Of a stretch of DNA of 14,880 nt, positions 12,042 through 14,880 are shown in pieces. Location: the NCBI GenBank assembly GCA_030691985.1, contig JAUYDB010000044.1, forward strand, positions 1 through 14,880, written 5' to 3'. The number at the start of each line of letters is the position of its first letter. Positions within the stretch are counted from its first letter, which is position 1. Source of the stretch: Candidatus Omnitrophota bacterium. GTDB taxonomy: Bacteria; Omnitrophota; Gorgyraeia; 2-01-FULL-45-10. The notes beneath the pieces were generated by a model. It was not told the DNA's origin and searched no databases. It was given only the letters and a program-made list of their open reading frames with translations. The translations under genes and the position numbers were made by a program.

Positions 12042-12854
12042 ATGGCAAGAATAGGCCTCGTAGCGGGTGAAGGGAAGATACCTCTGGTCTTTGCCCGTGC
12101 CGCGAAGAATAAGGGCGATACCGTCATCGCTTTTGGCCTCAAGGGCGTCACAGACCCGGAGCTTGAACGGCATGTCCATAAGATGCACTGGCTTGAGTGG
12201 GGTAAGTGGCATAAGGCGGTAATGCTGCTTCCCATTGAGAGGATAAAGAAAATAGTCATGCTCGGCAAACTTAAGAAAGAAGTAGTGTTTAAGCTGGATA
12301 ATAAGCTGGACGAAGAAACGAAGACTATATTTGACCATCTCGGTGACAAAAAAGATTACTCTATTCTGGATAAAGTGGGGGAGCAATTGGGAAAGTTCGG
12401 AGTGGAGATACTCGATTCTACCGTTTATCTAAAGGACCTTATCCCATCGGCGGGTGTGCTTACTGAAAAAAAGCCTGCGAAGGCCGAATGGGATGATATT
12501 GACTATGCGAAGGGGGTCGCCAAAGGCCTGTCCGGGTTTGACATAGGCCAAACGGTCGTCGTGAAGGACAAAACCATCATAGCTGTGGAGGCGATGGAGG
12601 GGACGGACGAGACGATCGCGAGGGCAGGCGCTTTAGTAAAAAGCGGCTTTGTGGTTGTGAAGGTCGCGCGGCCGAAACAAGATATGAGGTTTGACGTGCC
12701 CCTGGTGGGCCTCGAGACGCTGAAAGCGCTTATAAAAGCCGGCGGCCGCGTCCTCGCGCTCGAAGCGGACAAGACGCTCATTATGGATAAAGACGAACTT
12801 GTTAAACTCGCCGATGAAAAAGGGGTTTCAGTCGTAGTGATTTCCCAGCGATAG
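12042..12854 (+). CDS. lpxI: UDP-2,3-diacylglucosamine pyrophosphatase LpxI
   Basis: Hydrolyses UDP-2,3-diacyl-GlcN to lipid X, the fourth lipid A step, in bacteria that lack LpxH. It has 270 residues (DUF1009 family). The N-terminal domain contains ARIGLVAGEGKIPLVFARAA; the C-terminal domain (from about 130) carries DIGQTVVVKDKTIIAVEAME, GTDETIARAG and the family-typical KQDMRFDVPLVGLETL. It begins 5 bp after fabZ. Its 3' end overlaps the convergent lpxB gene by 27 bp. Assignment to LpxI is by motif memory and context. Confidence 0.93.
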   Translation: MARIGLVAGEGKIPLVFARAAKNKGDTVIAFGLKGVTDPELERHVHKMHWLEWGKWHKAVMLLPIERIKKIVMLGKLKKEVVFKLDNKLDEETKTIFDHLGDKKDYSILDKVGEQLGKFGVEILDSTVYLKDLIPSAGVLTEKKPAKAEWDDIDYAKGVAKGLSGFDIGQTVVVKDKTIIAVEAMEGTDETIARAGALVKSGFVVVKVARPKQDMRFDVPLVGLETLKALIKAGGRVLALEADKTLIMDKDELVKLADEKGVSVVVISQR

Positions 12855-13973
12855 TATGAAGTGCGCGGCGCGCATGCTGGCTCCGGTGGGGCCGAGGGAC
12901 GCCTTGACGCGCGCAAGCTCTTCGCGGATTCCGGCGAGCTTATTTCCGTCGGACAAGAGCTCCGTCACTTTCGCGGCGATCTTTTCAGGCGTGGCGTCAT
13001 ATTGGAGAAACTCAGGCGCTATCTCTTTCCCCGCGATTATGTTAACCAGCCCCAGGAACGCGATCTTCGCCACTAAGCGGTACAAGCAATACGTTATTAA
13101 GCTTGCCTTATAGATTATTACGAGGGGGGTCCCTATTATGGCGGTCTCGAGCGTGGCAGTGCCTGAGGCGACGATCGCGAAATCCGAAGATGCGACCATA
13201 TCGTACATATCGGCCTCAATAAATTTTATGGCCGGTCCGGAATCTCTAACGGCGTCTTCGTATATAGACATAGGAAGATCCGGATGTTTCGATACGACGA
13301 ATTGGACATCCTGAAGAGCCTCTTCGACAAGCCTTGCGGCGGATATCATTATTCTTAAAAGAGATTTTACCTCTATCCTCCGCGATCCCGGAAGAAGGGC
13401 GAGGGTCTTTTTGTTTTCAGCCAGGCCGTATTTCTTAAGAAACTCTTGTTTAGGCAAGGCCGTCCTGACCGTATCGAGGAGCGGGTGGCCCACGAATTCC
13501 GCGTCCACATCATAACGCTTATACAGCTCTTCCTCAAATTTGAAAAATACCAAAATCTTTGCCACACACCGCTTGATTATATTAACCCTGTCATGGCCCC
13601 ATGCCCAGACCTGAGGGCTTATATAATAAACGACCGGTATGGATCTTTTCTTGAGCGCCTTTGCCAGCCTGAGATTGAATCCGGGGTAATCCACGAGTAT
13701 GGCGAGATCCGGCTTTTCAGCATCTATTTTGGATATGACAGCGCCGTATGCTCTGCCGACTGTAAATATGTTTTTCAGCACTTCGACAGCTCCGACCAGC
13801 GCAAGGCCGGATATGTCAAAGACTATATCCACACCCGCCTTTTTAAGGCGGTTTCCGCCGATGCCGAAGAACCTTAAGCCGGGATTCAGGCCTTTCAGGT
13901 CGTTAACAAGATTTGCGGCGTGCAGGTCTCCGGAGGGTTCTCCGGAGACTATGAGGATATTTTTCCAGGTCAT
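12828..13973 (-). CDS. lpxB: Lipid-A-disaccharide synthase LpxB
   Basis: Glycosyltransferase (GT19) that joins lipid X and UDP-diacyl-GlcN into the tetraacyl disaccharide, on the inner face of the cytoplasmic membrane. It has 381 residues: ILIVSGEPSGDLHAANL at the N-terminus, FFGIGG, LVDYPGFNLRLA, YYISPQVWAWGHDR, EFVGHPLLD, ALLPGSRRIEV (sugar-nucleotide region), VASGTATLETAIIGTPLVII and NIIAGKEIAPEFLQ. The start ATG overlaps the TGA of the upstream Gfo/Idh gene (ATGA, 13970-13973), so the two are translationally coupled. The tail overlaps lpxI. The strand flip relative to the other lpx genes implies a local inversion. Confidence 0.96.
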   Translation of the reverse strand: MTWKNILIVSGEPSGDLHAANLVNDLKGLNPGLRFFGIGGNRLKKAGVDIVFDISGLALVGAVEVLKNIFTVGRAYGAVISKIDAEKPDLAILVDYPGFNLRLAKALKKRSIPVVYYISPQVWAWGHDRVNIIKRCVAKILVFFKFEEELYKRYDVDAEFVGHPLLDTVRTALPKQEFLKKYGLAENKKTLALLPGSRRIEVKSLLRIMISAARLVEEALQDVQFVVSKHPDLPMSIYEDAVRDSGPAIKFIEADMYDMVASSDFAIVASGTATLETAIIGTPLVIIYKASLITYCLYRLVAKIAFLGLVNIIAGKEIAPEFLQYDATPEKIAAKVTELLSDGNKLAGIREELARVKASLGPTGASMRAAHFILSLGNHYD

Positions 13974-14880
13974 GAATGTCTGGCTGGTCTTATCTTATCT
14001 AATATTGCAAGCGCCACTTGAAGCGCGCGCCTTCCCTCTATTCCCGAGACTACCGGCCGCCTGCCGGTTCTCGCGCATTCTATAAATGACTTCAGCTCTT
14101 TTTTGAGGGGTTCTTTTTTCTTTATTTTTATCCGCTCTTTTAAAATTTTGTCAGCCGTTTTTTTAAATACCACGGCCTCCTGGGTTACATAGTCCAGGGA
14201 AAGGTATGATTCCTCCTGGAATATGCGCATCTTCCGGACCACATCTTTTGTGACGCGGCTTGCCGTTATATCGGCTATCGTCCCATCCTCGAACATAAGC
14301 CGCACATTTGCCACGTCCTCGTGATCCGATATGGTGCTTAAACCGACCGCTTCTATATTGACCACATCCTGTTTTATGAGGCCGAGCACTATGTCTATGT
14401 CGTGTATCATGAGGTCCAGCACCACGCCGACATCCTCGACCCTTTTATGAAATGGGCCGAGCCTCTGACATTCCACGAATTTCGGCTTTTTTAGATGCGG
14501 CTCTATCGCGAGAACAGCCGAATTAAAGCGCTCTATGTGGCCGACCTGGAGTATGAGATTCCTCTCTTTGGCCATTTCTATCAACTCATCCGCCTCCGAC
14601 AGGGTCTTCGTGACAGGTTTTTCGATCAGGCAGTGTATGTTATTCGCGAGAAAGTTTTTCGCTATATTATAATGAAGGCTGGTTGGGACGACTATGCTGG
14701 CGGCATCGACCTTGCCAAAAAGGTCCTCATAATCTGAATAACTTGCCGTGTGGTATTTTTTACCTATCTCTATGGCCCGCTCGAGGTTACAATCACAGAC
14801 GCCGACCAATTTGACGCTATCCAGCCTGGAATATACTTTAGCGTGGATAGAGCCAAGATGGCCTACCCCAACGACGCCAA
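13970..14880 (-). CDS. Gfo/Idh/MocA-family oxidoreductase (5' end outside window)
   Basis: NAD(P)-dependent sugar dehydrogenase family. The frame stays open to the right edge: ahead of the TTG at 14809 it continues with GVVGVGHLGSIHAKVYSRLD, the Rossmann dinucleotide motif, so the gene starts beyond the window and about 302 residues are visible. IEKPVTKTLSEA carries the catalytic-lysine EKP motif, GHIERFN follows, and IHDIDIVLGL is the HD-x-D motif of the C-terminal domain. Coupling to lpxB suggests a lipid A or LPS sugar role. By analogy with GnnA of Acidithiobacillus and Leptospira it might oxidise the 3-OH of UDP-GlcNAc, but the partner transaminase GnnB is not in the window, so the substrate is unproven. 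Confidence 0.88.
   Translation of the reverse strand, partial: GVVGVGHLGSIHAKVYSRLDSVKLVGVCDCNLERAIEIGKKYHTASYSDYEDLFGKVDAASIVVPTSLHYNIAKNFLANNIHCLIEKPVTKTLSEADELIEMAKERNLILQVGHIERFNSAVLAIEPHLKKPKFVECQRLGPFHKRVEDVGVVLDLMIHDIDIVLGLIKQDVVNIEAVGLSTISDHEDVANVRLMFEDGTIADITASRVTKDVVRKMRIFQEESYLSLDYVTQEAVVFKKTADKILKERIKIKKKEPLKKELKSFIECARTGRRPVVSGIEGRRALQVALAILDKIRPARHS

Noticed and set aside
11790..12386. 198-codon open frame on the minus strand across fabZ and lpxI
   Set aside because: It lies antisense to two well-conserved genes, has no recognisable domain and reads like a shadow frame.
13446..13877. 143-codon open frame on the plus strand inside lpxB
   Set aside because: It is antisense to conserved LpxB motifs; composition and lack of a ribosome-binding site indicate a shadow frame.

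Overview
The window reads as a housekeeping and envelope-biogenesis region of a Gram-negative bacterium with a mixed gene order. The left part has the order glmU-prs-rplY(ctc)-pth familiar from Bacillus. The middle is the widespread block rpsF-ssb-rpsR-rplI-dnaB. The right is an outer-membrane and lipid A block: bamA, skp/ompH, lpxD, lpxC, fabZ, lpxI, then lpxB and a Gfo/Idh/MocA oxidoreductase on the other strand. An LPS-type outer membrane plus this order and intermediate base composition fits an uncultured lineage such as Omnitrophota (former OP3). That assignment is inference from style and memory; no rRNA marker is present.

Layout. Positions 1-669: C-terminal half of glmU, cut by the window edge. 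816-3196: prs, rplY, pth. 3370-6491: rpsF, ssb, rpsR, rplI, dnaB. 6625-12854: bamA, skp, lpxD, lpxC, fabZ, lpxI, all on +. 12828-14880: lpxB and a Gfo/Idh gene on -, convergent with lpxI and overlapping it tail to tail; the Gfo/Idh gene runs off the right edge. lpxA, usual next to fabZ, is not in the window. No tRNA, rRNA, CRISPR or transposase gene was seen, and no gene-free stretch exceeds 300 bases.

The striking feature is between the genes. Every intergenic gap longer than 100 bp (seven of seven) holds a palindromic cluster of degenerate 7-bp units; every gap of 65 bp or less has none. Five clusters use the unit TAGCGNN (mostly TAGCGTA, TAGCGTT, TAGCGGA): forward heptads, a loop commonly ending in TTTTCC, then inverted heptads. 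Four of these five also carry a conserved head box, GNCAACRAGWTTAGCG. The cluster before rplI is in reverse orientation. Two other clusters have the same seven-base period and palindromic layout but different units (GCTGANN after ssb, TYCGTNN after pth). A second box, ATGRCTNNWACTATAACGAG followed by G, lies between the cluster and the gene at prs, pth and bamA, where it supplies the ribosome-binding site. Its core recurs inverted beside the ssb-rpsR cluster, so it travels with the element. The elements provide the stop codons of glmU and lpxC and sit inside conserved operons. They look like a family of non-autonomous palindromic repeats with modular heptad content and possible roles in translation or mRNA processing.

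A second regulatory candidate is the 65-bp lpxD-lpxC gap. Two perfect inverted repeats share four bases and so exclude each other; one buries the lpxC start codon and the other begins at the lpxD stop codon.
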